From the NCBI RefSeq assembly GCF_003047295.1, contig NZ_PZYZ01000001.1, forward strand, positions 434,001 to 498,000: a stretch of DNA of 64,000 nucleotides. The letters run 5' to 3'. Shown here piece by piece: positions 54,820 to 63,759 of the stretch. The DNA comes from Nocardioides sediminis (lineage in GTDB: Bacteria; Actinomycetota; Actinomycetes; Propionibacteriales; Nocardioidaceae). A program made the translations under genes and the position numbers. Position 1 is the first letter of the stretch, and every line of letters begins with the position of its first letter. Under the pieces are notes generated by a model. The model did not search any database and had not been told where the DNA came from. It saw nothing but the letters and a program-made list of their open reading frames with translations.

Positions 54820-56105
54820 AGCAGCGAATCTCCGTTCAGGATCTCCTCGATGAAGTTCGCGGACTGCTCAGGAGTCTCCTGGTCGACCGCCGACGGCGGG
54901 TGCCAGGTGCTCTGGATGGCACTGGACATGTCGCTCCAGTACGGCGACACCGTGCGGGGTGCGGCGGTCTCCAGGGACTCTTGGAACAGCGCGACGAGCT
55001 CGGGCGGGAACAGCTCCTTCAGCGCAGGCTGGTCGTAGCCGGCTTCGCTGGACGGCATGTTCTGTGTCAGCTCGGCGTTGAGCCCCTGGTTCTCGGGGCT
55101 GGTCAGGCACTCCAGCGCCTCGATCGCCTCCTCCTCGTTGTCGGAGGACGAGCTCACGCCGATCCCGATCCCGCCGTACGGCGGTCGCGACTCCTCGCCC
55201 TCGACGGTCTGGGGGTAGCGGGCGAAGCCGATGTCGTCGCCGAGCCGGTCGTCGCCGTAGTTGCCCCAGATGTAGGTCCAGTTGACGAGGAACGAACCCT
55301 GGTCCCCGCCGAAGGTGGTGCCGGAGGTGCCCTCGTTGGACACCGAGAGGTCGGCGGGTGCCGCCTCGGACGCGGTCAGCTCCTCGATGACCCGGGCGGC
55401 CTCCTGCCCGGCCTCGGACGCGATGTCGATCTCGGCGTCGGCGCCCCGATCGGTCTCGGACGCGATCTGGCCCCCCGCCCCCGAGATCAGGGCGTTGATC
55501 CACACGGAGTAGCCCTCGTACTTGTTGGCCTGGACGCCGATCTTTCCGCCGTTCTCGCTGGCGGCCTGGATGATCTGGTCCCAGGTGACCGGCTGGTCCA
55601 TGTCGATCCCGGCCTTCTCCACGAAGGACTTGCGGTACCAGAGCACCTGCGTGTTGGACCAGAAGGGCGCCACGACCAGCTCGTCCTCCCACGTCGCTGC
55701 CTCGGCCGCGCTGTCGAAGGCCTGCTCCCGGAAGGCGTCCTGCATGTCCTGCGGGATCTCGGCGAGGTAGCCGGCGTTGGCGAACTCCGCCGTGAACGGC
55801 GGGTCGAGGCTCATCAGGTCGATCGATGGGTCGTCGGCGGCGATCCGGCGGGCGAGCTGGATGCGCTGCTGGCTGGAGTCCTGCGGCAGGACCTGCGTGG
55901 AGATCGTGTAGGCGTCGGTGCTGCACGCCTCGGCGACGGCGTCCTGGCCGCCGGCGTCGGGGTTGATGTACCAGGTGAGCTCGGGCGCGCCGCCGTCGTC
56001 GCCCGAGCAGGCGGCCAGTGATGCGGTGCAGACGATCGCCGCAGCGACGGCCACGGCCTTCCGTGGTGCTCGACGCCTCGCACGGCGTCGTGAGGGACGG
56101 TGCAT
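54816..56105 (-). CDS. sugar ABC transporter substrate-binding lipoprotein
   Basis: A 429-residue solute-binding protein of the MalE/type 1 extracellular family. The signal peptide is long and Arg-rich and ends in the lipobox SLAAC, so it is a lipid-anchored receptor. LTWYINPDAGGQDAVAEAC opens the mature domain. Trehalose or maltose-type glucosides are likely ligands, from the nearby alpha-glucosidase and the transporter type; this is inference. It is the first gene of the operon, with a promoter candidate at 56136-56164. Confidence 0.92.
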   Translation of the reverse strand: MHRPSRRRARRRAPRKAVAVAAAIVCTASLAACSGDDGGAPELTWYINPDAGGQDAVAEACSTDAYTISTQVLPQDSSQQRIQLARRIAADDPSIDLMSLDPPFTAEFANAGYLAEIPQDMQDAFREQAFDSAAEAATWEDELVVAPFWSNTQVLWYRKSFVEKAGIDMDQPVTWDQIIQAASENGGKIGVQANKYEGYSVWINALISGAGGQIASETDRGADAEIDIASEAGQEAARVIEELTASEAAPADLSVSNEGTSGTTFGGDQGSFLVNWTYIWGNYGDDRLGDDIGFARYPQTVEGEESRPPYGGIGIGVSSSSDNEEEAIEALECLTSPENQGLNAELTQNMPSSEAGYDQPALKELFPPELVALFQESLETAAPRTVSPYWSDMSSAIQSTWHPPSAVDQETPEQSANFIEEILNGDSLL

Positions 56106-56135
56106 GCGTTCCTCCCCTGTCTGTGGTGTACGTCA

Positions 56136-56164
56136 CGTCTAGTCCTTGCGGAGTCATTTGGCAA
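56136..56164 (-). promoter_or_regulatory. predicted promoter of the sugar ABC operon
   Basis: On the minus strand TTGCCA (56159-56164) and TAGACG (56136-56141) are 17 nt apart. A short dyad, TTGC and GCAA 11 nt apart, overlaps the -35 and could be a LacI-type half-operator pair. The leader is about 25-30 nt and carries AGGGGAGG before the ATG. Confidence 0.45.
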
Positions 56165-56212
56165 GGCGACCACACCGCCGAGGAGGCGGAATCCCTTACG
56201 TGGTAGGGGAGT

Positions 56213-57172
56213 TCAGCGCGTGCGGTCCGCACGGTCGGCCGTGCGCCGGATGGCGTCGACGAAGGTGTCGAAGAGCTGCTCGGGCATGTCGTGCCCCATC
56301 CCGTCGATCAGCAGCAGCTCGGTTCCTGGCACGGCCGCTGCGGTGGCCCGGCCTCCGGAGACGTGCACCATCTTGTCGGCCAGCCCGTGGATCACGGTGG
56401 CGGGGATGCCGAGCGAGCGCAGCCGCACCGTCCGGTTGGGCTGCGTGACGACGGCGAGCATCTGGCGCATCACGCCAGACGCGTCGAAGCCGCGGTCGAA
56501 GGTCTCCTCGGCGCGCCGACGGCGCACCTCGGCGTCGGACGGGTAGCCCGGGGACCCGATCACCTTCCACATGGCGGCGCTGGATTGCACGTAGGCCTCC
56601 CGGCCGGGCCGGCGCGGGGCGACGAGCATGGGCAGCAGCGACGGGCTCTGCCAGCCCACGGTGCGTCGGCCGGTCGTGGACATGATGCTCGTCAGCGACA
56701 GCACCCGCGAGGGCGCGGCGACCGCCATGGTCTGCGCGATCATGCCGCCCATCGAGACGCCGGCGACGTGGGCCGACTCGATGCCGAGGTGGTCCAGCAG
56801 GCCGAGGCCGTCGGCGGCCATGTCGTCGAGCGAGTACGGCGCCCGCGCGCGCCCGGTGGCGAACGCGCGGAGGAGCTGCGAGCGGCGCACCCGTGCCCGG
56901 ACCTTGGTGGACCGGCCGGTGTCCCGGTTGTCGTAGCGGACGACGAAGAAGCCGGCGCGGGCCAGGCGCTCGCACAGGTCGGCGTCCCACCACGTCATCG
57001 GACCGCCCAGTCCCATGACGAGCAGCAGCGGCTCGTCGTCGGGCGAGCCGAAGGTCTGGTAGCAGAGCTCGATGCCGGGACTGACCGGCGCGAAGAGCTC
57101 GTCGGAGACGACGACGTCACCCGGTGTCCGGTCGGGCCGCGGTTCGGGCCGGGGGGTTCGTGCAGTGGACAT
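56213..57172 (-). CDS. alpha/beta hydrolase
   Basis: A 319-residue alpha/beta-hydrolase-fold enzyme. The oxyanion region is LLLVMGLGGPMTWWD, the nucleophile elbow is GVSMGGMIAQ (Ser near 144), the acid is in VIHGLADKMVH and the base His in DGMGHDMPEQL. Such enzymes hydrolyse esters, lactones or C-C bonds; the substrate is unknown. It resembles Rv0045c/aclacinomycin-methylesterase-like hydrolases in overall pattern. It is divergent from the lipase-like gene. Confidence 0.85.
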   Translation of the reverse strand: MSTARTPRPEPRPDRTPGDVVVSDELFAPVSPGIELCYQTFGSPDDEPLLLVMGLGGPMTWWDADLCERLARAGFFVVRYDNRDTGRSTKVRARVRRSQLLRAFATGRARAPYSLDDMAADGLGLLDHLGIESAHVAGVSMGGMIAQTMAVAAPSRVLSLTSIMSTTGRRTVGWQSPSLLPMLVAPRRPGREAYVQSSAAMWKVIGSPGYPSDAEVRRRRAEETFDRGFDASGVMRQMLAVVTQPNRTVRLRSLGIPATVIHGLADKMVHVSGGRATAAAVPGTELLLIDGMGHDMPEQLFDTFVDAIRRTADRADRTR

Positions 57173-57284
57173 GTGTCCAGTGAACCGCAGTCGGGGCGAC
57201 GGGTGGTGGACCCCTCCACCCCCACGTGGGCGAATCGGCCGCCAGGTCCCCGCTTTCCGGACGCTTCGGCGCTACCGTCACTGT

Positions 57285-58112
57285 GTGACGCTCACCACGT
57301 TGGCCGACTTCCTGCGGCCGGAGGGCTTCGACCGCCCCCTGGCGCGGGCGGTCCTGGGCGAGGGGCGCGTGGTCGGCGAGGCAGGACGCTACGCGCTGGC
57401 GGCGGTCGGGCAGCGGAGTCGTCGGCCCCCGCCGTACTCGGTGCGAGCGGTCGCCCGCGTGGACGACCCGGTGCTGCTCGTGCCCGGGTTCATGGCCGGG
57501 GACGGCAGCCTGGGCCTGATGCGACGCGCCCTGGTGCAGCAGGGGTTCCGCGCCTACCGGTCGCAGATCCACGCCAACGTGGGGTGCACGCTCGACGCGG
57601 CGGCCCAGCTCGAGCTGCGCCTGGAGTCCATCGCCCAGCGGCGCGGGTCGCGGGTGCGGGTGGTCGGCCACAGCCTGGGCGGCATGCTGGCGCGCGGCGT
57701 GGCCGCCCGGCGTCCCGACCTGGTCTCGGGACTGGTGACCCTGGGCAGCCCGGTGCTCGCGCCCGGCGCACACCACGTGAGCCTCTCGGTGAGCGTCGCG
57801 GTCCTCGTGCGGCTGAGCCGTGCAGGCGTCTCGGGACTGATGTCGGAGGACTGCGTCGCCGGCGCGTGCGCGCGGCAGAGCTTCGACGAGGGGCGCGCCG
57901 CCCTTCCCGAGGGCATCGACTTCACCGCGATCTACAGCAGGCGCGACGGCATCGTCGACTGGCGGGCCTGCCTGGACCCCGCCGCGCAGCCGGTCGAGGT
58001 GCGAGCCTCGCACCTGGGGATGGCGATGGATCCCCGGGTCATCGCCGAGGTCGTGCGCGGCCTGCGGCCGGGCGCGTCAGTTGTCGAAGTCGATCGCGGA
58101 GAAATCGCGTAG
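57285..58112 (+). CDS. lipase/triacylglycerol-esterase-like alpha/beta hydrolase
   Basis: A 275-residue hydrolase with the lipase elbow [13 protein letters not shown] (Ser near 128), [14 protein letters not shown] as the oxyanion loop, [14 protein letters not shown] with the catalytic Asp and [12 protein letters not shown] with the His. No signal peptide. GTG 57285 is 6 nt after TACCGT, a strict leaderless start. The 3' end runs 36 bp into the end of the convergent glpX gene. Confidence 0.85.
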   Translation: MTLTTLADFLRPEGFDRPLARAVLGEGRVVGEAGRYALAAVGQRSRRPPPYSVRAVARVDDPVLLVPGFMAGDGSLGLMRRALVQQGFRAYRSQIHANVGCTLDAAAQLELRLESIAQRRGSRVRVVGHSLGGMLARGVAARRPDLVSGLVTLGSPVLAPGAHHVSLSVSVAVLVRLSRAGVSGLMSEDCVAGACARQSFDEGRAALPEGIDFTAIYSRRDGIVDWRACLDPAAQPVEVRASHLGMAMDPRVIAEVVRGLRPGASVVEVDRGEIA

Positions 58113-59090
58113 CTTCGAGAGCTTGTGCTCGGAGGTGATCCGCCGGATCGTGCCGCTGCGCGACCGCATCACCAGCGAGTCCGTGGTCGCCCCGTCCGCG
58201 CGGTAGCGGACACCGCGCATCAGCTCGCCGTCGGTGATGCCGGTGGCGACGAAGAAGCAGTCGTCGCCGGTGACCAGCTGGTCCGTGCTGAGCACGAAGT
58301 CGGGGTCGAGGTCGTGGCCCGCGTCCAGCGCCTTCTGCCGCTCGTCGTCGTCCTGGGGCCACAGACGGCCCTGGATGACGCCGCCGAGGCTCTTCATCGC
58401 GCAGGCCGCGATGATCCCCTCGGGGGTGCCGCCGATGCCCATCAGCAGGTCGATGCCGGTGTCGGGCCGGGCGGCCATGATGGCGCCGGCGACGTCGCCG
58501 TCCTCGATGAACTTGATGCGCGCGCCGGTCTCCCGGATCTCCTCCACGAGCTTCGCGTGCCGGGGGCGGTCGAGCAGCACGACGGTGACGTCGTGGGGAG
58601 AGCTGTTCTTGGCCTTCGCCACCCGGTGGATGTTCTCGGCGACGGGCACGCGGATGTCGACGACGTCGGCCGCCTCCGGACCGGTGACGAGCTTCTCCAT
58701 GTAGAAGACGGCGGACGGGTCGTACATCGTCCCGCGCGGGGCCACCGCGAGCACTGCGATGGCGTTGTTCATCCCCTTGGCGGTCAGCGTCGTGCCGTCG
58801 ATGGGGTCGACCGCCACGTCGCACTCGGGGCCGGTGCCGTCGCCGACCTCCTCGCCGTTGTAGAGCATCGGGGCGTTGTCCTTCTCGCCCTCGCCGATCA
58901 CCACGGTGCCGCGCATGCCGATGGTCGAGATCATCACGCGCATCGCGTTGACGGCCACGCCGTCGGCGTCGTTCTTGTCGCCCCGGCCGACCCAGCGGCC
59001 CGCGGCCATCGCGGCCGCCTCGGTGACCCGCACCAGCTCCAGGGCGAGGTTGCGGTCGGGCTTCGGCACGGCGGTCTCGCTCGGGGTCAT
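58077..59090 (-). CDS. glpX: fructose-1,6-bisphosphatase, class II
   Basis: A 337-residue GlpX-type phosphatase, the gluconeogenic FBPase of most actinobacteria. Metal and substrate motifs are [15 protein letters not shown] (residues about 97-111), [16 protein letters not shown], and [19 protein letters not shown] at 59090 is 6 nt after TAGCAT on the minus strand, a strict leaderless start. It corresponds to Rv1099c and is separated from fumC here by about 18 kb of accessory genes. The stop lies inside the convergent lipase gene. Confidence 0.95.
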   Translation of the reverse strand: MTPSETAVPKPDRNLALELVRVTEAAAMAAGRWVGRGDKNDADGVAVNAMRVMISTIGMRGTVVIGEGEKDNAPMLYNGEEVGDGTGPECDVAVDPIDGTTLTAKGMNNAIAVLAVAPRGTMYDPSAVFYMEKLVTGPEAADVVDIRVPVAENIHRVAKAKNSSPHDVTVVLLDRPRHAKLVEEIRETGARIKFIEDGDVAGAIMAARPDTGIDLLMGIGGTPEGIIAACAMKSLGGVIQGRLWPQDDDERQKALDAGHDLDPDFVLSTDQLVTGDDCFFVATGITDGELMRGVRYRADGATTDSLVMRSRSGTIRRITSEHKLSKLRDFSAIDFDN

Positions 59091-59099
59091 GGGCGCATG

Positions 59100-60080
59100 C
59101 TAGCGGCCTTCGGGGACGGCGCCGTACCTCCTCACGGCGGTCGCCTTGACCGACAGCCACACCTCCCGCCCCGGCGCGATCCCCAGCTCCGCGACCGCCT
59201 GCGGGGTGACGTCGGCGAGCAGCGGCGGCCGGGTGTCGACCAGCAGTCGTACGGCGTCCCCGTGCTGCTGCGCGCTGGCCACCGGTCCCGACCAGGTCAG
59301 CCGGGCGGAACCCTCGGGACGCCGCAGGCTGACCGTGACGTCGCGGGGGCGGAAGGAGGTGAACCCCTCCTGGTCGCGCAGGACGTTGAGACCGACCAGT
59401 CGCGCCACGTGGTCGGTGCGGGGGTGGGCGGCCACGTCGTCGGGGGTCCCCTCCTGGGCGACGCGGCCCTCGTCGAGGACCACCACCTCGTCGGCGAGCG
59501 TGAGGGCGTCGATCGCGTCGTGGGTGACGAGCAGCGTGACGCCGTCGTAGTCGCGCAGGTGCCGGGCCAGCTCGAGCCGCAGCGCCATCGCGACCCCGAC
59601 GTCGAGGCCCGCCATCGGCTCGTCGAGGAGCAGCAGGCGAGGCTCGGTGGCCAGCGCCCGGGCGATCGCCACCCGCTGGGCCTGGCCGCCGGAGAGCTGA
59701 CGGGGCCGTCGACCGGCCAGCTCGGGCAGCCCCATCCTCCCCAGCCAGTGGTCCGCCCGCTCCCGTGCCACCCGGCGGGGGACCCCGCGGGACCGCGGAC
59801 CGAAGGCGACGTTCTCGCGCGCCGTCAGGTGCGGGAAGAGGGCGCGGTCCTGGAAGACGAGTCCCACCTCGCGCTCGCGGGCCGACAGCGGGAGCAGGTC
59901 GACCCCGTCGAGGTGCGCCCGGCCCTGCGCCGGCACGAGGCCGGCGAGCGCGTGCACGAGGCTGCTCTTGCCCGCGCCGTTGGGGCCGATGAGGGCGACC
60001 ACCCGGCCGGGCCGCGCCGAGAAGGCCGCCCGCACGCGCCCGGGCACCTCGAGGTCGACCTCGAGCCCCCCTGCGCTCAC
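59100..60080 (-). CDS. modC: molybdate ABC transporter ATP-binding protein
   Basis: A 326-residue ATPase. Walker A is LIGPNGAGKSSLV, signature LSGGQAQRVAIARA, Walker B LLLLDEPMAGLD. The C-terminal TOBE/MOP domain (about 260-326; SGPVASAQQHGD, REVWLSVKATAVRRY) is the oxyanion-sensing part of ModC. GTG 60080 overlaps the modB stop (GTGA). It is the last gene of the mod block; glpX follows 9 bp later with its own leaderless promoter inside the modC stop region. Confidence 0.9.
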   Translation of the reverse strand: MSAGGLEVDLEVPGRVRAAFSARPGRVVALIGPNGAGKSSLVHALAGLVPAQGRAHLDGVDLLPLSAREREVGLVFQDRALFPHLTARENVAFGPRSRGVPRRVARERADHWLGRMGLPELAGRRPRQLSGGQAQRVAIARALATEPRLLLLDEPMAGLDVGVAMALRLELARHLRDYDGVTLLVTHDAIDALTLADEVVVLDEGRVAQEGTPDDVAAHPRTDHVARLVGLNVLRDQEGFTSFRPRDVTVSLRRPEGSARLTWSGPVASAQQHGDAVRLLVDTRPPLLADVTPQAVAELGIAPGREVWLSVKATAVRRYGAVPEGR

Positions 60081-60871
60081 GGCGTGCCCAGCCAACGGTC
60101 GCGGAGGAGCAGGAGCACGGCGATCGAGAGCGCGAGCATGATCAGGCTCAGTGCCTGCGCGGCGTCCTGGTCGCTCTGCCGCGCCACGTAGATGAGGGTG
60201 GGCATCGTCTGCGTGGTGCCCGGGTAGTTGCCGTTGAAGGTGATGGTGGCGCCGAACTCGCCCAGTGACCGGGACCAGCCGAGCACCATGCCCGCCAGGA
60301 TCCCGGGCATCGCCAGCGGCACGGTGACCCTGCGGAAGGTGGTCCACCGGGTGGCTCCCAGGGTGGCGGACGCGGCGTCGTACACCGGGTCGGCGGAACG
60401 CAGGGCTCCCTCGATCGCGATGACCACGAAGGGCAGCGACACGAAGACGTGGGCCAGCACGACGCCCCACGTCGTGAAGGGGAACGCGAAGCCGGTCAGC
60501 TCCAGGAGCGGCTCGCCGATCACCCCGGTGCGCCCGAAGGCGCTGCGCAGCGCGATGCCGGCGACCACGGGCGGCAGCACCAACGGGACCGTCACCAGCG
60601 CCCGCAGCAGGCCTCGACCACGAAAGGCCACCCGCGCGAGCAGCCACGCGACGGGCAGCCCGAGCACCAGGCACACGAGCATGGCCGCGGTCGAGGTCAC
60701 CACGCTGAGGCGGAGCGCGTCCAGCACCGGCTCGGAGGTGAGCTGCTCCGGCAGCGTCGCCCAGTCCGTCGCCGCGACCATCGCGACCAGCGGGACGACG
60801 AGCAGCAGCACGGCGACGGCGGCCGGCACCATCAGCGCCGCGGGCGGCCGCCCCAAGGGGTCGCGCGTCAC
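60077..60871 (-). CDS. modB: molybdate ABC transporter permease
   Basis: A 264-residue permease with five to six helices and the ModB-type loop YDAASATLGATRWTTFRRVTVP near 170, GWSRSLGEFGATITFNG (typical of molybdate/tungstate permeases). The start is GTG 60871, overlapping the stop of modA; its stop overlaps modC. The chain modA-modB-modC is thus translationally coupled throughout. Confidence 0.92.
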   Translation of the reverse strand: MTRDPLGRPPAALMVPAAVAVLLLVVPLVAMVAATDWATLPEQLTSEPVLDALRLSVVTSTAAMLVCLVLGLPVAWLLARVAFRGRGLLRALVTVPLVLPPVVAGIALRSAFGRTGVIGEPLLELTGFAFPFTTWGVVLAHVFVSLPFVVIAIEGALRSADPVYDAASATLGATRWTTFRRVTVPLAMPGILAGMVLGWSRSLGEFGATITFNGNYPGTTQTMPTLIYVARQSDQDAAQALSLIMLALSIAVLLLLRDRWLGTP

Positions 60872-61650
60872 GAGGGGGCGTCCGGCATGGTGAAGCCCGC
60901 CTGTTCGAGGACGCGGCGACCCTCGTCGGAGAGGAGGAGGTCGACCCAGGCCCTGGCGAGGTCCCCGTCGACGCTCTGCTCGAGCGTCGCGACGGCGTAC
61001 GTCGTCTCGACCTCCGCCGCCTCGGGGACCTCCACGGTCGCCACCGCGTCGCCGGCGGCGACCGCGTCGCTGGCGTAGACCAGACCGGCGTCGACCTCCC
61101 CGGACGTCACCTTGTCGAGGGTCGCCCGGACGTCCTCCTCCAGGCTGGCCGGCTCCGCGGTCACGCCGGCCGCGTCGAGGACCTCGACGGCGACCCGGCC
61201 GCAGGGGACCTCGTCCGCGCAGCGCACCCAGCTCGTGCCCTCGAGGTCGTCGAGGCTCTCGATGCCGAGCGGGTTGCCGGGCGCGGTCACCACGACCAGC
61301 ACGTTGGTCGCGAACTCGCTCACCTCGCGCGTGACCCCGGCCTCCTCGGCCAGGCCCATCGACGTCGTGTCGGCCGTCGCCAGCACGTCCCCGGGAGCAC
61401 CGTCCCCGGCCTGCTCGGCCAGGTCGGTGCTGCTGCCGAGGCTGAGCGTGACCTCGGCGTCCTGCTCGGCCTCGAACCGCTCGCCCAGCTCGGTGAACAC
61501 GTCGGTGAGGGACGCGGCCGCGAGGACGGTCAGCTCACCGGTGTCGGAGTCGTCACCGGCGGAGCCGGCGCCCGAGCCACCGCCGCAGGCGCTGGCCGCG
61601 ACGACCAGGGCCGGCACCAGGCAGGCAAGCGCACGTCGTCGAACGGTCAT
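60868..61650 (-). CDS. modA: molybdate-binding lipoprotein ModA
   Basis: A 260-residue periplasm-type binding protein with a signal peptide and likely lipid-anchor cysteine (VAASACGGG). LTVLAAASLTDVFTELG and LGSSTDLAEQ hold the oxyanion-binding serines; a Cys pair (VRCADEVPCG) may form a disulfide. Its stop overlaps modB. Upstream is its own promoter candidate (CTGACA-N18-CACACT) with the ATG 6 nt after the -10, so it can be expressed apart from the second ModA-like gene. Confidence 0.9.
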   Translation of the reverse strand: MTVRRRALACLVPALVVAASACGGGSGAGSAGDDSDTGELTVLAAASLTDVFTELGERFEAEQDAEVTLSLGSSTDLAEQAGDGAPGDVLATADTTSMGLAEEAGVTREVSEFATNVLVVVTAPGNPLGIESLDDLEGTSWVRCADEVPCGRVAVEVLDAAGVTAEPASLEEDVRATLDKVTSGEVDAGLVYASDAVAAGDAVATVEVPEAAEVETTYAVATLEQSVDGDLARAWVDLLLSDEGRRVLEQAGFTMPDAPS

Positions 61651-61656
61651 GCGCAG

Positions 61657-61686
61657 AGTGTGTCGCACGTGCGGCAAGATTGTCAG
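61657..61686 (-). promoter_or_regulatory. internal promoter before modA
   Basis: On the minus strand CTGACA (61681-61686) and CACACT (61657-61662) are 18 nt apart, and the modA ATG at 61650 follows the -10 by 6 nt. The -35 overlaps the stop of the upstream ModA-like gene. This would make modABC leaderless and separable from the regulator. Confidence 0.45.
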
Positions 61687-62462
61687 TCTTCTGGCTGCAG
61701 ATGCGGATTCTCGGCCGGTGCGAACCCGTGGTCGGCCAGGATCTCCTGGCCGGTCTCGCCGACCACGAAATCGATGAACTCCTGGCCCTCGTCGGGGTCC
61801 GGCCCGCCGTCGAGGAGGGAGATCGACGGGTAGGACACCCGGTCGCCCGCCCACGGCAGCTCGATCACCTCGACCGCGTCCCCGGCCGCGTCGGCCTCGG
61901 AGGCGAGGACGAGGCCGGCGTCGACCTCTCCCTCGACGACCTCGGCGGTGGTGGCCGCGGACTCGGAACCCTCGACAGGGCGGACCTCGATGCCGGCGGA
62001 GAGCAGTGCGAAGTGGGCGAGTCGGCCGCAGGCCTCGTTGATGTGGCACACGGCCACCTCCTGGCCCGCGAGGTCGTCGACGTCCTCGATCTCGGCGGGG
62101 TTGCCCCGGGGCACGGCGATCACCAGGTGGTCCTCCGCGAGGACGAGGGGTTCGCCGGCGAGGAGGCCGTTGACCTGGACGAGGCCGTAGGGATCCCCCG
62201 CGGCCAGCACGTCGGGCATCGTCGCGGAGTCCATCAGGGTCAGGACGTGCCCACCGGCGGAGTCGACGGTGAGCTCCACGGCGACGTCGTGCTCCTCCTC
62301 GAAGGCCTCGCCGAGGTCGGCGAAGGCGTGGCGCAGCGAGGCGTCGACGTACACCTCGATCGTCTTCTCCGGCCCGGTGCAGGAGCGCACGACCACGGCG
62401 ACCACGAGGAGCACGACGAGCAGCCCGGCGACGCCGAGGACCGCCCTGGGCGGTCGCCTCAC
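61683..62462 (-). CDS. second ModA-like oxyanion-binding protein, membrane-anchored
   Basis: A 259-residue paralogue of ModA. An N-terminal helix (about 8-26, VLGVAGLLVVLLVVAVVVR) is followed by SC, which is not a good lipobox because of Arg at -2, so the protein may be helix-anchored. IEVYVDASLRHAFADLGEAF opens the binding domain; VDSAGGHVL replaces the usual GSS loop, and VCHINEACGR carries a Cys pair as in ModA. The changed ligand loop suggests another oxyanion (tungstate, sulfate-like) or a sensor role. GTG 62462 overlaps the stop of the regulator gene. Confidence 0.82.
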   Translation of the reverse strand: MRRPPRAVLGVAGLLVVLLVVAVVVRSCTGPEKTIEVYVDASLRHAFADLGEAFEEEHDVAVELTVDSAGGHVLTLMDSATMPDVLAAGDPYGLVQVNGLLAGEPLVLAEDHLVIAVPRGNPAEIEDVDDLAGQEVAVCHINEACGRLAHFALLSAGIEVRPVEGSESAATTAEVVEGEVDAGLVLASEADAAGDAVEVIELPWAGDRVSYPSISLLDGGPDPDEGQEFIDFVVGETGQEILADHGFAPAENPHLQPED

Positions 62463-62860
62463 GGGACCTCCACCACGACGTTGGTCGACTTGACCGAGGC
62501 GACGGCGCGCACCCCGGGCTCGAGGCCGAGCTCCTCCGCAGCGTCGGTGCTCATGAGGGACACCATCCGGTGCGACCCGCACACCATCTCGACCTGGGCC
62601 ATCACGTGGTCCTTCTTGACCCTCGTCACGATCCCGCCCAGCCGGTTGCGAGCGCTGACCGAGCTGGCCCGGCTGAGCTCGCGGTCGGGCTCGTCGAGCA
62701 GCGACTCCGCCAGCGCCGCGAGGTCGGTGCCGCGGATCGTGGCCGGGGTGCGGCCGTCGCCCGGCAGGGCGGGGAGGCGACCGGCGTCGACCCACCGGCG
62801 CACGGTGTCGACGCTGACGCCCAGCACGTCGGCGGCCTCGGCGAGGCGGTAGGTCGTCAT
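62459..62860 (-). CDS. helix-turn-helix TOBE-domain regulator (molybdate-responsive)
   Basis: A 133-residue protein. The N-terminal MerR-like helix-turn-helix (about 1-45) reads YRLAEAADVLGVSVDTVRRW. A single TOBE/MOP domain follows (about 65-133: SARNRLGGIVTRVKKDHVMA), which binds molybdate or tungstate. It is first in the mod block and overlaps the second gene (GTGA). It is analogous in function to ModE but is an independent architecture common in actinobacteria. The ATG is 6 nt after CACAAT, a near-consensus leaderless signal. Confidence 0.85.
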   Translation of the reverse strand: MTTYRLAEAADVLGVSVDTVRRWVDAGRLPALPGDGRTPATIRGTDLAALAESLLDEPDRELSRASSVSARNRLGGIVTRVKKDHVMAQVEMVCGSHRMVSLMSTDAAEELGLEPGVRAVASVKSTNVVVEVP

Positions 62861-62948
62861 GCCGCGATTGTGTCCCATCGCCCCGGACGCCCCGACCGGC
62901 GCACCCTCCGGTTCCGTTCCGCTGGGGTGGGTGCGGGAGGATCGGGGC

Positions 62949-63521
62949 GTGAGCGAGCCCGGCGTCAGCACCCCTGCCCCCGAACCCAGCGGTCGGCCGT
63001 CGCGCCACCAGCGCTCGATGGCCGGGATGATCGGGGCGATGCTGATCACGCTGGTGGTGATCGGGGGCTTCGTCCTGCTGCGCGGCTCGCTGCGCGAGCA
63101 GACCGAGGTCGAGGTCCCGCCGGTCGACTACCAGGACGCGGTCGCCGCGGCGGCGGACTCCGGGCTCGAGCTGGCGCACCCCCGCGAGCTGCCCGCGGGG
63201 TGGCGGGCCACGAGCGTCGACCTGAGCCGCGACGAGACGCCGGCGTGGACGATGGGGATGCTCACCGACGAGGGCCGCTTCGTCGGCATCCGCCAGGAGG
63301 TGGAGTCGGCCGACGACATGGCGGCCGTCGCGATCGACGAGGACGCGGTCGAGGGTGACGAGGTCACCCTGGACAGCGAGCTCGCCAGCACCTGGACCAC
63401 CTGGACCGACGACGGCGGCGACACCGGCTACTCCGCCGAGGTCGGGGACGAGACGGTGCTGGTCTACGGGTCGGCGCCGGCCGAGGACATCGAGGAGATC
63501 GTCGGTCTCCTGCGACGCTAG
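62949..63521 (+). CDS. DUF4245 family single-pass membrane protein
   Basis: A 190-residue protein. A short cytoplasmic region is followed by one helix (about 26-46, MIGAMLITLVVIGGFVLLRG) and an extracytoplasmic domain with RELPAGWRATSVDL and GFxTD-like strands. DUF4245 proteins lie next to glpX/xseB in actinobacteria; function is unknown. GTG 62949 gives the expected start; longer frames upstream are not conserved in character. Confidence 0.83.
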   Translation: MSEPGVSTPAPEPSGRPSRHQRSMAGMIGAMLITLVVIGGFVLLRGSLREQTEVEVPPVDYQDAVAAAADSGLELAHPRELPAGWRATSVDLSRDETPAWTMGMLTDEGRFVGIRQEVESADDMAAVAIDEDAVEGDEVTLDSELASTWTTWTDDGGDTGYSAEVGDETVLVYGSAPAEDIEEIVGLLRR

Positions 63522-63540
63522 GTCCGCCGGCGGCGGCCGG

Positions 63541-63759
63541 TCAGGAGCCGTCGCCCTCGATGACCGCGTCGAGGCGCTCCCGCGCGCCGTCGAGCCACGC
63601 CTGGCACACCTGCGCGAGGCGCTCGCCGCGCTCCCAGAGGGCGAGCGACTCCTCGAGGGTGGTGCCGCCGGCCTCCAGCGTGCGGACGACCTCGACGAGC
63701 TCCTCGCGGGCGGCCTCGTAGGTCGGGGTGTCCTGGTCGGGGGTCGGGGAGTCACTCAT
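63541..63759 (-). CDS. xseB: exodeoxyribonuclease VII small subunit
   Basis: A 72-residue subunit of the ssDNA-specific exonuclease VII. The whole length matches ([38 protein letters not shown]). ATG 63759 follows GAAGGAACC and overlaps the xseA stop by 8 bp; a longer in-frame start at 63804 is inside xseA. Confidence 0.94.
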   Translation of the reverse strand: MSDSPTPDQDTPTYEAAREELVEVVRTLEAGGTTLEESLALWERGERLAQVCQAWLDGARERLDAVIEGDGS

